Shown here: in pieces, positions 61,662-63,699 of the stretch
Layout: the number at the start of each line of letters is the position of its first letter
Numbering within the stretch: position 1 is the first letter of the stretch
From: Sepiola atlantica
Taxonomy: Eukaryota; Mollusca; Cephalopoda; Sepiida; Sepiolidae
NCBI GenBank assembly: GCA_963556195.1
Contig: OY744521.1
Location: 128,241,288-128,305,287, forward strand
Length of the DNA stretch: 64,000 nt
Direction of reading: 5' to 3'
The notes under the pieces: generated by a model
The model's input: the letters and a program-made list of their open reading frames with translations, nothing else
Database searches by the model: none
What the model was told of the DNA's origin: nothing
Made by a program: the position numbers and the translations under genes

Positions 61662-63157
61662 ATCATCATCATCATCATCATCATCATCACCATCATCCCC
61701 CTCTTACCTGTGAACTGACCCTATTATTATTATTTGATTTACAACTGGAGTTAATGTTTTGATGCCATAGTACTAGCCAAACTACTTCCCTAAACATATT
61801 AAGTTGTGGAACGGGTATGGCGGGTATAGATAAGAACTCAAGTTGACATAAAGGGGCCATAAAGAACTTGCATTGAAGGGGACCCACGACCAGAATAAGA
61901 TTCAGAAACATTACTTTAGACAGTGAATGGAATCTTGAGACATTGAACGAGACACAACCTTCAGATAATGTATTGGGAAGCTAGCTAATGTGAACTGCTT
62001 AGAACCCCAGGTGCTCTTTATTTTTATGTGTATTAGGAGGCGTTCCGGCCACCGACTGGCTGAGGAGGTCTCATTTGTATCAGCACATGCTGCTGCTGCT
62101 GCTTACTAATACATCAGCAGTAGCACACACACGATTCACGGACACTTGCCTTCGTTTTTCTTGCATGAACATGTAATGATCGTACCTTTTATGTTCAGGT
62201 GAATGGGTGTCTTTCCACAGAGGCGAGTGCATGCAGTGGAGTGCTGCAAGGATCTGTCCTGGGTCCAGTTCCGTTTCTCCTGTATGTCAATGATCTGTCA
62301 AATAAATTGACCGAAAAGGTACTACTCTTTGCGGACGATGTAAAGCTTATATAAACTTGAAGCAACTATGATCAACTTCAAGATAATCTCAACAGAATCT
62401 GGTCTTGGTTTTCAAGCTCGGATTTACCTCTGAACTCTGCAAAATGCAGTCATCTTCCGATCGGCTTTCTGCCTATTGCCTACCCACCGACCATCGTTTT
62501 TCCACCTCAACTCTTCAACATCGTCACTAATACAAACGACCTTGGTACAGTTGTGGATAACTCCTTTCTAAGCCTAACAGACACTTTCCGTCCCTTATAC
62601 ATAACCCTGGTATGTCCCATTCTTGAGTATGCCATCCAAGCCACAAATCCCTATCTTCAAAAAGATATCGTACACCTGGAATGTGTTCAACAGTTGGCAA
62701 CCGGAATTCTCCATACTTACCTACTAAGAATGGCTTAAAAAATTAAATCTGTTCTTACTTGAGCAGCAAAGAATGTGAGAGGACCAAATTCTAGCATACA
62801 GCATCATCAACGGGAATGTAAATCTACCTTTAGAGGAGTTCTCACCCCAACACATAGTCACAGTCTCTGTGGTCACCTAGAAAAGATGTAACATCATCGC
62901 TTTCGTCTCAACAGAAAAAAAGGCAGCTTTGTCTGTCTGTGTTTCTGCTCCCTGGAACAACCTGCCAGAGGAGGTTGTGATGATGCCTATCATATCCAGG
63001 TTTAAAGTCTCCTTGGACAAACATTCAAAATTGATTTGATTGATTGATTTATTTATAATTTTCCTGCTTGTTGTTTCAGTTTCCTGAAAGAATGTTCCAC
63101 ACTGAACATGGAGTTACTGCTGTCAGTTTTTCTACCGCAAACAGCAACTTATTGGCT
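10265..63157 (+). CDS. DNAI4: Axonemal dynein intermediate chain 4 (WD repeat protein 78), 13 exons, 3' incomplete
   Basis: DNAI4/WDR78 is an intermediate chain linked to axonemal inner-arm (f/I1-type) dynein and its assembly in motile cilia and flagella. Thirteen plus-strand segments with AG/GT borders join without a frame break into 450 codons. The order of conserved blocks fits the family. First comes DVTPLPLLD (exon 2), then the acidic ETDTDIVFELF block followed by RNQQYK (exon 5). NSRDGNDRYISKEMNTF, VQTNP and IMASNWDMYDSYEG follow. The pre-propeller helix ends LADYRDLP (exon 10), and the first WD sequence contains MAWNPKNPNLIAVGYG. The remaining WD repeats must lie beyond 64000. Introns are up to 9.6 kb and full of transposons. 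The initiator is uncertain: the ATG at 10341 is in frame, and the frame is also open back to an ATG at 10239 through the presumed acceptor tract. Confidence 0.92.
10740..10930 (+). repeat. tRNA-derived SINE-like sequence
   Basis: GGGTTCTATCCC (about 10802-10813) fits a pol III B box, and the region ends in an AT-rich tail. No clear A box or cloverleaf is visible, so the call is tentative. It is followed by an element-end-like phrase, GCCGTTGCCCGGGAAAA. Confidence 0.35.
11262..11583 (-). pseudogene. LINE reverse-transcriptase ORF, C-terminal end
   Basis: The minus strand reads SLLYHYFHGRCSTELQSMVP, then RTRLATTTENNFPFFLCVPK and SRGCFPADYNMVVFKSDVNK before FLLGRPPK and a stop. This is the C-terminal end found in CR1/Jockey-like LINE ORF2 proteins. 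Only the end is present (5' truncated). A short plus-strand relic of the same family lies at 40578-40645. Confidence 0.8.
11648..11792. mobile_element. Fold-back (palindromic) element, copy 1
   Basis: Two arms of about 65 bp face each other. Both contain CTTGCTT, GTTTGTTTGTTAT and GTGCACACTGG(A/G)TGACATCA, with about 8 bp between them. A half-decayed copy lies at 34545-34645. Probably a MITE of unknown class. Confidence 0.75.
12395..12974. repeat. Direct duplication of about 250 bp, two units
   Basis: 12395-12640 and 12765-12974 share CTAAATAAAAT, the phrase TTTATTATTTATTTA and AAATGTCATGTGAACCAATA in the same order. Divergence suggests an old tandem duplication or two copies of one repeat. 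Confidence 0.7.
13174..13272 (+). CDS. DNAI4: DNAI4 exon 2
   Basis: TTTCTGTATAG acceptor and GTAAGT donor; exactly 33 codons, phase 0 to 0. It contains FKVDVTPLPLLD, matching the family's conserved D-V-T-P-x-P-L block. Confidence 0.88.
13447..13800 (+). repeat. Solo LTR-like sequence
   Basis: Starts TGTAATAATATT and contains a CRE-like GTGACGTCACAG (about 13573), a (GA)n run (13620-13648) and a TATAAGG/AATAAA pair near 13733-13748 before an AT-rich end. The layout is promoter-like, as in an LTR. The right end and a target duplication were not found. Downstream to 13995 a 109-codon frame of unknown nature is open. Confidence 0.4.
14564..15172. mobile_element. Non-autonomous hAT element with perfect 8-bp target duplication
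   Basis: Flanked on both sides by ATCTAGGT (14556-14563 and 15173-15180). Ends are GAGGTGTGGGTAACC and GGTTGCCCGCCTCTG, inverted; the family consensus CAGAGGTGGGCAACC is typical of hAT elements. Near both ends lie GGCCCGTGGGCC/GGCCCGCG boxes. 609 bp with no transposase. Confidence 0.93.
15463..16550. repeat. Large diverged copy of the 49.8-kb terminal-inverted-repeat family
   Basis: The left part (TTTGGATTATTCGGAC, CTTGGATGTTATTCTCACA) and right part (GTACTGAGGATTGCAC, GACTGTCACTTAGAAC) match the two halves of the element at 49801-50190. The middle is about 850 bp of unrelated sequence containing a 22-bp tandem duplication near 16066-16115 (CTCTCGGGAAGTTCGATCC). Confidence 0.6.
16560..18685. 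other. DNAI4 intron 2, no gene seen
   Basis: AT-rich intron. Scattered short frames (for example 18190-18381) do not resemble known proteins. No sharp repeat ends were recognised. Confidence 0.5.
18690..19310 (+). repeat. RTE/SINE 3' end, interrupted
   Basis: GATGTCAGCAAGGGCATTCGG (about 18770) and CATTCCAGCATGTAAAATGG with ACGTTAAACC (about 19245-19280) are the characteristic 3' end of an RTE-like family in this window. It ends in a (CTG)n(ATG)n tail. The two parts are separated by about 440 bp of other sequence. Confidence 0.6.
19465..19595. repeat. Minisatellite, about 28-bp units
   Basis: Five imperfect units with the core TTTGTCGTCCAATCAGAAAC; each carries a CCAATCAG-like phrase. Confidence 0.85.
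20381..21060 (-). pseudogene. LINE-A copy 1 (RT C-terminus and 3' UTR)
   Basis: On the minus strand the decayed frame includes YKYFNGMCADELAVLVP and KSHPFTVEVPKC. It ends in the family's 3' UTR, where the minus strand reads TTGCCTTGTTTGGGGTGAAC. LINE-A looks like a CR1/Jockey-type non-LTR element. Stops break the frame and the 5' part is missing. Four further copies lie in the window. Confidence 0.82.
21463..21921. mobile_element. Non-autonomous hAT element, 459 bp
   Basis: Inverted ends TAGTGTTGGGATGATT and AATCGTCCCATCACTA fit hAT termini. Flanking 8-mers GTACAAAC and GTAGAAAT match at six of eight positions, an aged target duplication. The interior repeats ATCGGAATCGG phrases near both ends and has no transposase. 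Confidence 0.85.
22176..22243 (+). CDS. DNAI4: DNAI4 exon 3
   Basis: AAATTTCAG acceptor and GTAAGG donor. 68 nt starting MSDFPSIIGMTGTSSFTGG and ending two bases into an Arg codon completed by exon 4. Ser/Thr/Gly-rich, probably disordered. Confidence 0.85.
22455..22893. mobile_element. MITE with CAGGGATGTGAG ends
   Basis: Starts CAGGGATGTGAGTTATCC and ends GGCTACTCACATCCCTG, flanked by ATAACT on both sides (22449-22454 and 22894-22899). The first 45 bp recur inside at about 22526. Probably a hAT relative, but the duplication seen is only 6 bp. Confidence 0.8.
22982..23243. mobile_element. Long fold-back MITE
   Basis: The arms are about 105 bp each. Both begin AAGATCTTGGTACTTGTAC (inverted at the right end) and run through GGCAGGTTACRTAAG to GACAATAAATTCA. 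Only about 40 bp separate the arms. The RNA would form a long hairpin within the DNAI4 pre-mRNA. Confidence 0.85.
23376..23425. repeat. (CA)n-type microsatellite with CACCCACA interruptions
   Basis: Mixed ACACAC/ACCCAC run, preceded by a run of C. Confidence 0.85.
23880..24170 (+). pseudogene. LINE ORF2 C-terminal tail
   Basis: Decayed plus-strand reading with MPKVFRLESAYVDMN and the typical end phrase corresponding to GKRQTEEDLD and VKDDLKKWHI, as in RTE-like LINE C-termini. It is followed by an A-rich GAAGAA tail. Confidence 0.55.
24400..24830. repeat. C/T-rich minisatellite
   Basis: Imperfect units of about 60 bp around CTGACTGGTCTGCCTGTCTG and GCCAGCCTCC, with poly-C tracts at 24482-24499 and 24637-24649. 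The long frames on either strand here are by-products of the repeat. Confidence 0.85.
24985..25061 (+). CDS. DNAI4: DNAI4 exon 4
   Basis: GTGTTTCAG acceptor and GTGAGT donor, 77 nt. Reads SVFNTAVNDTVSEEFADED after completing the split Arg codon; ends one base into a codon. Confidence 0.87.
25301..25442. mobile_element. Small inverted-repeat element with telomere-like core
   Basis: CAATTG on both sides. The ends CTCAGATTAGGACCGATGCT and the complement of AGCATGGGTCCTAATCTGTG form arms of about 40 bp. The centre has GGGTTAG and TTAGGG phrases. Probably a MITE carrying a degenerate TTAGGG tract. Confidence 0.7.
25905..26215 (+). repeat. Imperfect tandem repeat, about 115-125 bp
   Basis: Roughly two and a half units share GCTTTTATGA or GCTTTTATAGA, GGAGA...AATAAATTACT, and TTGTTTTTC(G/A)GAGACAAAGG in this order. 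No coding sequence. Confidence 0.7.
26555..26770 (-). repeat. Interspersed repeat with CCTGATGAAGG...CCGAAACG box
   Basis: On the minus strand CTGATGAAGGTCGCAGATAC is followed by CGAAACGCC, a phrase resembling a hammerhead core and typical of some retroelement ends. Stem II would be 3 bp only and no U16.1 follows, so I call it a repeat and not a ribozyme. Confidence 0.4.
27050..27335 (-). repeat. RTE LINE 3' end, copy
   Basis: The minus strand is the C-terminal/3' UTR part of the RTE family also seen at 37273-37494 and 44010-44521. Shared phrases on the plus strand are TTTTACATGCTG(A/G)CAT, ATGTTTTCCTTG and CATCCATTCTTTCAACGTG. Confidence 0.75.
28116..28146 (+). repeat. 31-bp direct repeat, left copy
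   Basis: Starts TGGTTACGCCACATACTG and is identical over 31 bp to 29078-29108. It lies left of a LINE fragment. Confidence 0.9.
28304..28345. repeat. (TA)n microsatellite
   Basis: Pure TA run within intron 4. Confidence 0.95.
28440..29050 (-). pseudogene. LINE RT C-terminal fragment
   Basis: The minus strand from 28714 reads QRNDRAMMRQICNVKPEDVA followed by TVRSQDLLKQLGL, then WKLSEVDPHDRVSW. This matches the C-terminal end of a widespread animal non-LTR retrotransposon type. The upstream part to about 29050 is broken. Confidence 0.75.
29078..29108 (+). repeat. 31-bp direct repeat, right copy
   Basis: Identical to 28116-28146; followed 20 bp later by a (TA)n run. Confidence 0.9.
29128..29166. 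repeat. (TA)n microsatellite
   Basis: Pure TA run. Confidence 0.95.
29685..29755. repeat. (TA)n microsatellite
   Basis: About 35 TA units. Confidence 0.95.
29945..30006. repeat. (TA)n microsatellite
   Basis: About 30 TA units, 290 bp before DNAI4 exon 5. Confidence 0.95.
30297..30475 (+). CDS. DNAI4: DNAI4 exon 5
   Basis: CCTTTCAG acceptor and GTAAGA donor, 179 nt. Acidic stretch, then LTEKDLQALVTIYLEETDTD and a KRNQQYKI end. This is one of the family's best conserved N-terminal blocks and a strong identifier. Confidence 0.94.
30700..31005. repeat. AT-rich minisatellite
   Basis: Imperfect units around CAAATTTAAATATAAAAAT followed by CCATC or GCATC, roughly ten in number. Confidence 0.85.
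31006..32290. other. DNAI4 intron 5, no gene seen
   Basis: The segment 31530-31900 is GC-richer and open on both strands but resembles no known protein; possibly a fragment of an LTR element. The rest is AT-rich intron. Confidence 0.4.
32295..32462. repeat. Degenerate tandem repeat, about 55-60 bp units
   Basis: Three units share TTTAATTG, GGTTTCGTATAAATATGG or TTGGAATAAATATGG, and a following AAATTT/GGGATTT phrase. Confidence 0.65.
32750..32829. repeat. (TTG)n(GTG)n(CTT)n compound microsatellite
   Basis: Three triplet types in succession, about 140 bp before exon 6. Confidence 0.95.
32973..33080 (+). CDS. DNAI4: DNAI4 exon 6
   Basis: CATTTCAG acceptor and GTTAGT donor, 36 codons in phase 0. 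Contains NSRDGNDRYISKEMNTFN and ends VQTNPINYQ, continuing the block of exon 5. Confidence 0.93.
33925..33996 (+). other. Possible cassette exon in DNAI4 intron 6
   Basis: A 72-nt open segment (24 codons) lies between TTTTTTCAAG and GTAAAG. It starts TTKCEDGDCKVS and would keep the phase (0 to 0) if inserted between exons 6 and 7. Family proteins run directly from exon 6 to exon 7 sequence, so it would be optional or spurious. It may equally be transposon sequence. Confidence 0.25.
34545..34645. mobile_element. Fold-back element, copy 2 (decayed)
   Basis: GTTTGTTTGTA, then GTGCACACTGGATGAGATCAT, and inverted ATGATGTCGTCCA match the arms of the element at 11648-11792. The right arm is incomplete. 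Confidence 0.6.
34895..35387 (+). pseudogene. Tc1/mariner-like transposase remnant
   Basis: Across three frames the plus strand shows RTTKFVEKLQ, QNPGKAMLTLAREMSVGMVT (helix-turn-helix region), a decayed middle, and a catalytic-domain piece with NMWLTYSPHEVPHVMKIVVS then FCEDNVMLPHIFF. In the family this last part leads to the third catalytic acid. The copy ends where LINE-A copy 2 begins. Confidence 0.65.
35388..36070 (-). pseudogene. LINE-A copy 2
   Basis: The minus strand encodes SLYRARKLLTPDSILYLCKA, TIRPCMEYCCHIWAGAPS, LLDRVQKRVSNLIGPSLSTK and CLFYKYFDKMCFNELAALV in two overlapping frames (one frameshift), then the 3' UTR with the TTGTTTGGGGTGAAT end. 5' truncated. Confidence 0.85.
36491..36554 (+). 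CDS. DNAI4: DNAI4 exon 7
   Basis: TTCTTCAG acceptor and GTAAAA donor, 64 nt. Encodes NTGIMASNWDMYDSYEGV, closely matching the family's G-I-M-x-x-x-W-D-x-Y-D-S-Y motif. Confidence 0.94.
36916..37272 (+). repeat. Uninterrupted (TTC)119 / (GAA)119 tract
   Basis: 357 bp with no interruption between the flanks TTCAT and GGTTTAACG. Sense transcripts of DNAI4 carry UUC repeats. The right border is the 3' end of a minus-strand RTE copy, so in that orientation GAA repeats form the element's tail. All-Ser, all-Phe, all-Arg and all-Lys frames here are artefacts. Confidence 0.98.
37273..37491 (-). repeat. RTE LINE 3' end, copy with GAA tail
   Basis: The plus strand begins GGTTTAACGTCTGTTTTACA then TGCTGGCATGTG, the complement of the family's 3' end, and continues with ATTTTCCTTGGCCTTCTCC. 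It is cut by the 127-bp satellite at about 37492. Confidence 0.8.
37492..38875. repeat. 127-bp tandem satellite, about 11 units, with a hairpin in each unit
   Basis: The phrase GGCATTAAATAAC recurs every 127 bp (about 37557, 37684, ... 38827; eleven times). Units differ by only a few bases. Each has nested inverted repeats: GGCAT...ATGCC around AACCC-GAAAA-GGGTT. Because 127 is not a multiple of three, minus-strand frames run through successive units and give overlapping 98-codon ORFs that are artefacts. Confidence 0.97.
38876..39070 (+). pseudogene. Retroelement ORF C-terminal fragment
   Basis: Directly after the satellite the plus strand reads KSKIAPFYNKNSRFCKLCLE then EKIVITAYRTQRNLLNKRSD. 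The C-x2-C-L-x-E-K ... L-N-K-R-S pattern recalls the C-terminal end of an animal retroelement protein that I cannot name with certainty. It ends in TAA. Confidence 0.45.
39071..40577. other. DNAI4 intron 7, no gene seen
   Basis: AT-rich, with a short (TCTA)n run near 39420-39443. At 40236-40430 an A-rich phrase (AATAAATAATCAAATCAAAC) is repeated about three times. No coding sequence recognised. Confidence 0.5.
40578..40645 (+). pseudogene. LINE ORF2 end, short relic
   Basis: The plus strand reads GNFFPADYNMVVFKPNDNKY then LS and a stop, matching the end of the LINE fragment at 11262-11583 (SRGCFPADYNMVVFKSDVNK). Confidence 0.7.
40970..41100 (+). repeat. Interspersed repeat R2, copy 1
   Basis: Contains TATATTTGTATGTACAGGAT and CACAGCTGCTAAGCGTAAGG; the inverted counterpart is at 43455-43585. 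Confidence 0.75.
41101..42950. other. DNAI4 intron 7, unassigned retroelement-like sequence
   Basis: An 81-codon frame at 41947-42192 (MGNLTLTCRRFIAVIEAER...) is not recognised. 41840-41890 has three tandem copies of CACTCAATCTAGCTC. 42650-42930 is strongly pyrimidine-rich. Confidence 0.4.
42953..43004. other. Near-perfect 52-bp palindrome without loop
   Basis: TTCAAGAAATTTTCACAGTA continuing to GGTTG is followed at once by its reverse complement, with two mismatches over 26 bp. A third copy of the outer 10 bp (TTTCTTGAAC) occurs at about 43226. Confidence 0.85.
43369..43432. repeat. (TA)n microsatellite
   Basis: About 32 TA units. The left flank CTTCTAAGTGAAAAATCTAA resembles, inverted, the sequence beside the hammerhead-like relic at 6832-6862. 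Confidence 0.95.
43455..43585 (-). repeat. Interspersed repeat R2, copy 2 (inverted)
   Basis: The complement of copy 1: plus strand TTATGCCTAGCAGCTTTG ... ATCCTATACATACAAATATA. The two copies face inward across 2.3 kb. Confidence 0.72.
44010..44521 (-). pseudogene. RTE LINE C-terminus and 3' end
   Basis: The minus strand from 44521 reads IARIRRRGWSKFRELLPLLT, then VTIYGSETWPVKVEDMCCME and NDMIMIRLMCNERLSSDDLR, the C-terminal end of an RTE-clade reverse transcriptase. A stop follows, then the 3' UTR with the family's end phrase and an ACC-rich tail. The 5' part is missing. Confidence 0.88.
44812..45780 (+). pseudogene. RTE-like LINE with internal Cys/His finger
   Basis: RT region B reads MTVGVHQGSVLSPLLFIIVL. 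The catalytic region survives only as a broken frame (QMILLSVHP corresponds to the YADD neighbourhood). At about 45157-45305 follows KYPCSICKLGTGLNSIKCRT then CNKWCHKKCT and FICSTC, a PHD-like C4HC3-type spacing. After frame breaks, RSVLLYGCETWSTTK and HRMKKIASLTLP give the usual RTE C-terminus. Finger-containing RTE-like elements are common in marine invertebrates. Several stops and shifts make this copy dead. Confidence 0.75.
45795..45935. repeat. A-rich / (AAT)n low-complexity tract
   Basis: AAAAAT and AATAAT units directly after the RTE remnant; probably its expanded tail. Confidence 0.85.
46130..46240 (+). CDS. DNAI4: DNAI4 exon 8
   Basis: TGTATTTAG acceptor and GTAAGG donor, 111 nt, phase 1 to 1. 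Acidic linker with ENELAEEDFLEKTSDMKVNL. Less conserved; accepted because of signals and phase. Confidence 0.8.
46345..46925 (-). pseudogene. LINE-A copy 3
   Basis: Plus strand CACCCCAAACAAGACACATTG is the complement of the family's 3' end. The minus strand decodes ALENYSHLPVSYISTKSP and LVHLPLVSLS in shifted frames. More decayed than copies 2 and 5, with internal deletions. Confidence 0.75.
47378..49676 (-). pseudogene. Retrotransposon ORF: reverse transcriptase plus restriction-like endonuclease, one nonsense codon, 5' truncated
   Basis: Open for 688 codons from 49444 to the TAA at 47378. RT motifs in order: ILVKLDMTNAFNTMRRDH (A), GVQQGDPMGPLLFSLAV (B), NIWYLDDATLGGS (C, the catalytic YLDD intact), LLVNPNKSEII (D) and FGGLGLRSA. 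The last 200 residues hold a CRCGQ...HPLSC zinc-binding motif, then HRPDGMTVFAFRAGKPLIWD and ATC. This PD-x(n)-D pattern is what restriction-like endonucleases of early-branching LINEs look like. Upstream, the same frame continues through an in-frame TGA (49456-49454, in GGIDGL-stop-PGHLKDL) to about 49676, where similarity ends in an A run. It lies antisense in DNAI4 intron 8. The clade is not assigned; it is not a canonical R2. Confidence 0.85.
49801..50190. mobile_element. 390-bp element with about 90-bp terminal inverted repeats
   Basis: The left arm AATTTGGATTATTCGG ... TTCTTCAGG pairs with the right arm CTGAAGAAGG ... AATCCAAATT. Each arm holds a CTGAAGAAGG...CC(G/A)AAAT box. A larger relative lies at 15463-16550. 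Confidence 0.78.
50191..51857. other. DNAI4 intron 8, right part, no gene seen
   Basis: AT-rich. A phrase TTATTTTGAG(C/T) with CATTATTTTGAG is repeated three times near 51080-51140. Nothing else recognised. Confidence 0.5.
51858..51970 (+). CDS. DNAI4: DNAI4 exon 9
   Basis: TTTTTGACAG acceptor and GTAAAA donor, 113 nt, phase 1 to 0. Ser/Asn-rich linker ending in a helical EEQIKNAEKVLQ. Confidence 0.82.
52230..52459 (+). repeat. Possible LTR/leader of a second Gypsy element, with (GA)n
   Basis: ATAAAAAGAGGAGAAAC is a TATA-like start. A (GA)n run (52320-52365) and four GACA units follow, then the gag start at 52460. LTR borders are not defined. Confidence 0.4.
52460..52812 (+). pseudogene. 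Gag fragment of a second LTR retrotransposon
   Basis: Starts MADANFDLTLIPEFDGYMSV. With in-frame TGA, TGA and TAG codons it continues VELICYLCGVKQVELVIPL, DIYQQLSNSDKADVELTEAA and DVFFATLKELAVLFGG. This is a capsid N-terminal domain of Ty3/Gypsy type. It stops abruptly at about 52812 where SINE-like sequence begins; no pol follows. Confidence 0.72.
52813..52925 (+). repeat. tRNA-SINE-like fragment
   Basis: GGTTTCAATCCTC (about 52828) resembles a pol III B box, followed by TTGAGTCGTACCAAAGAC and CACTCAGCATTA, as in tRNA-derived SINE bodies. Confidence 0.45.
53850..53883 (+). pseudogene. LINE-A copy 4, left piece (split by insertion)
   Basis: ACTTCTCACACCTGCCAGTA continuing to TATCTCTA matches the LINE-A segment just before AAAGCCACCAT in other copies. 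The sequence resumes at 54508. Confidence 0.8.
53884..54507 (+). mobile_element. 624-bp element inserted in LINE-A without target duplication
   Basis: Starts CTAGCTGGCTTCGCTCGC and ends TTTTATATATATAGA. Its borders are given by the other LINE-A copies, which read straight through this point. No duplication is seen, and the join may lie between A and T. Inside, a unit of about 140 bp is repeated about twice (54075-54320; TTATCAAAATTTGCTGAAAT). Insertion at A/T without duplication is Helitron behaviour, but TC and CTRR ends are not obvious. No coding sequence. Confidence 0.75.
54508..55022 (+). pseudogene. LINE-A copy 4, main piece
   Basis: Decayed plus-strand frame around CMEYCCHIWV, STKLQPIPLPQYGI, LFYKYFHGICSNELTALVPP, then 3' UTR phrases and TTGTTTGGGGTGAATAAAAG. 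Frameshifts and stops throughout. Confidence 0.85.
55380..55625 (-). repeat. Interspersed repeat R1, copy 2 (inverted)
   Basis: The plus strand GGAAATCGCTTCAGACAAGG is the complement of the end of R1 copy 1. It continues through CTAGCCAACGATAAGTGTTA and GTCAGAAACATCGCTCATG. Confidence 0.8.
56144..56249 (+). CDS. DNAI4: DNAI4 exon 10
   Basis: TTTTTTGCAG acceptor and GTAAGT donor, 106 nt. Encodes FTMERIINLNSYQNKLADYR followed by DLP, the conserved pre-propeller helix and P-x-x-A-x-Y-R-x-L-P-like block. Confidence 0.92.
56300..56432 (+). repeat. Interspersed repeat R1, copy 3 (internally deleted)
   Basis: Has both ends (AAAGTGGACCGTGGGTTTAT and CTTGTCTGGAGCGATTTCC) but lacks the middle. It lies just after DNAI4 exon 10 and opposite to copy 2, about 700 bp away. 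Confidence 0.75.
57664..57965. repeat. Tandem duplication, about 165-bp units
   Basis: Both units have CCTGAAATGAAT, AAATAGCAAGTCAG, TCAAAAGT, and end TTTTTCTTTAGGTCATCAG. Confidence 0.85.
58125..58172 (-). repeat. RTE 3' end relic
   Basis: Plus strand TTCGGTGTAATGCCTGTTTT followed by AAATGCTGACTTGTG is a decayed complement of the RTE 3' end seen at 37273 and 44030. Confidence 0.55.
58300..58439 (+). CDS. DNAI4: DNAI4 exon 11 (start of WD region)
   Basis: ATGTTTTAG acceptor and GTAAGT donor, 140 nt. Encodes LYKLWSFACPLTKGRTVNCM followed by AWNPKNP, the first strand pair of the WD propeller (T-V-x-C-M-A-W-N motif). Confidence 0.95.
58530..59525 (+). pseudogene. LINE-A copy 5 (longest)
   Basis: The start gives RT motif B in decayed form (NVGVPQGSILGSVL). 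Then come FTGNMNWSKYIDDGVKSVAK, SLYQARKLLTPTSIL, MEYCCHIWASAS and CLFYKYFHRMCSDELTALVP, and the 3' UTR with TTGTTTGGGGTGAACAAAAG. It lies in DNAI4 intron 11, sense orientation. At least three frames are needed to read it, so it is inactive. Confidence 0.85.
59526..60071. other. DNAI4 intron 11, right part, no gene seen
   Basis: Contains CAGCTGATGTATGAAGCATT and CCATCATCAGAACGAAAGG, probably part of an unassigned repeat. No coding sequence. Confidence 0.5.
60072..60158 (+). CDS. DNAI4: DNAI4 exon 12
   Basis: TTTTCCCCAG acceptor and GTAAAT donor, 29 codons. Encodes NLIAVGYGQLKFKNQKSGLT followed by CCWSLKNPE, continuing the first WD repeat. Confidence 0.96.
61190..61360. repeat. TTGGAAAATAAAAAA minisatellite
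   Basis: About six diverged units of roughly 25-30 bp with TGTTGGAAAATAA cores. Confidence 0.8.
61618..61697. repeat. (CTA)n(CAT)n compound microsatellite
   Basis: About fifteen CTA units then about eleven CAT units. Confidence 0.95.
62195..63040 (+). pseudogene. Second LINE type: RT and C-terminal domain, decayed
   Basis: Plus strand shows CSGVLQGSVLGPVPFLLYVN then DLSNKLTEKVLLFADDVKLI with the catalytic FADD intact, then DQLQDNLNRIWSW. A stop-ridden middle follows. RPLYITLVCPILEYAIQATN and WNNLPEEVVMMPIISRFKVS in another frame match the C-terminal domain. It ends TTGATTTGATTGATTG. A Jockey/I-like LINE in DNAI4 intron 12, 40 bp before exon 13. Confidence 0.82.
63080..63157 (+). CDS. DNAI4: DNAI4 exon 13 (last in window)
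   Basis: TTGTTTCAG acceptor and GTAAGT donor, 26 codons. Encodes FPERMFHTEHGVTAVSFSTA then NSNLLA, the start of the second WD repeat. Further exons lie beyond the window. Confidence 0.95.
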
Positions 63158-63204
63158 GTAAGTGACATCTTTTATTTCAAGCTAAACTTTTCTTCCCAAC
63201 ATTT

Positions 63205-63325
63205 TTTTTGTCCAATCATTTTTTGATCTAAAAATATTTTTGTCTAAACTTTTTTTTGTCTAAATATGTTTTTGTCTAAATATTTTTTTTGCCTAAACAT
63301 TTTTTGTCTAAATATTTTCTAATGT
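63205..63325. repeat. TTTTTGTCTAAATA minisatellite
   Basis: About seven units of 17-20 bp with the core TTTTTTGTCTAAATAT. Confidence 0.88.
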
Positions 63326-63699
63326 CTTTCTTCAGACTTTTTCATCATAAAAACAAAAATGATATCCTTACATTCATCAATGGCGGCTCAAGTCTTTTTG
63401 GTTTGAATGTCTTGTGTAGTCCAATCGATCTATCATTCTCTTTTTTGTACCGTCTTCCTATACACTGGTGTGGCGTGATGTGAAAGAAGTATGGCCGGTG
63501 TGGCGGGAAGATTCAAAGAAAATCAATGATATAGAAACATTTTCAAAACATTCTTATTTAGCTGCATTGTTTTCTACTTTCTGCAGTCGTTCCAGTGTTA
63601 TTTATAAAGTAGTTATATTCTATGTTATGAATCAAGCAAATTTATATTTGGAAAAAGTTTGGGAATCACTTTTTTTATACGAATGCAAAATCTGGTCTA

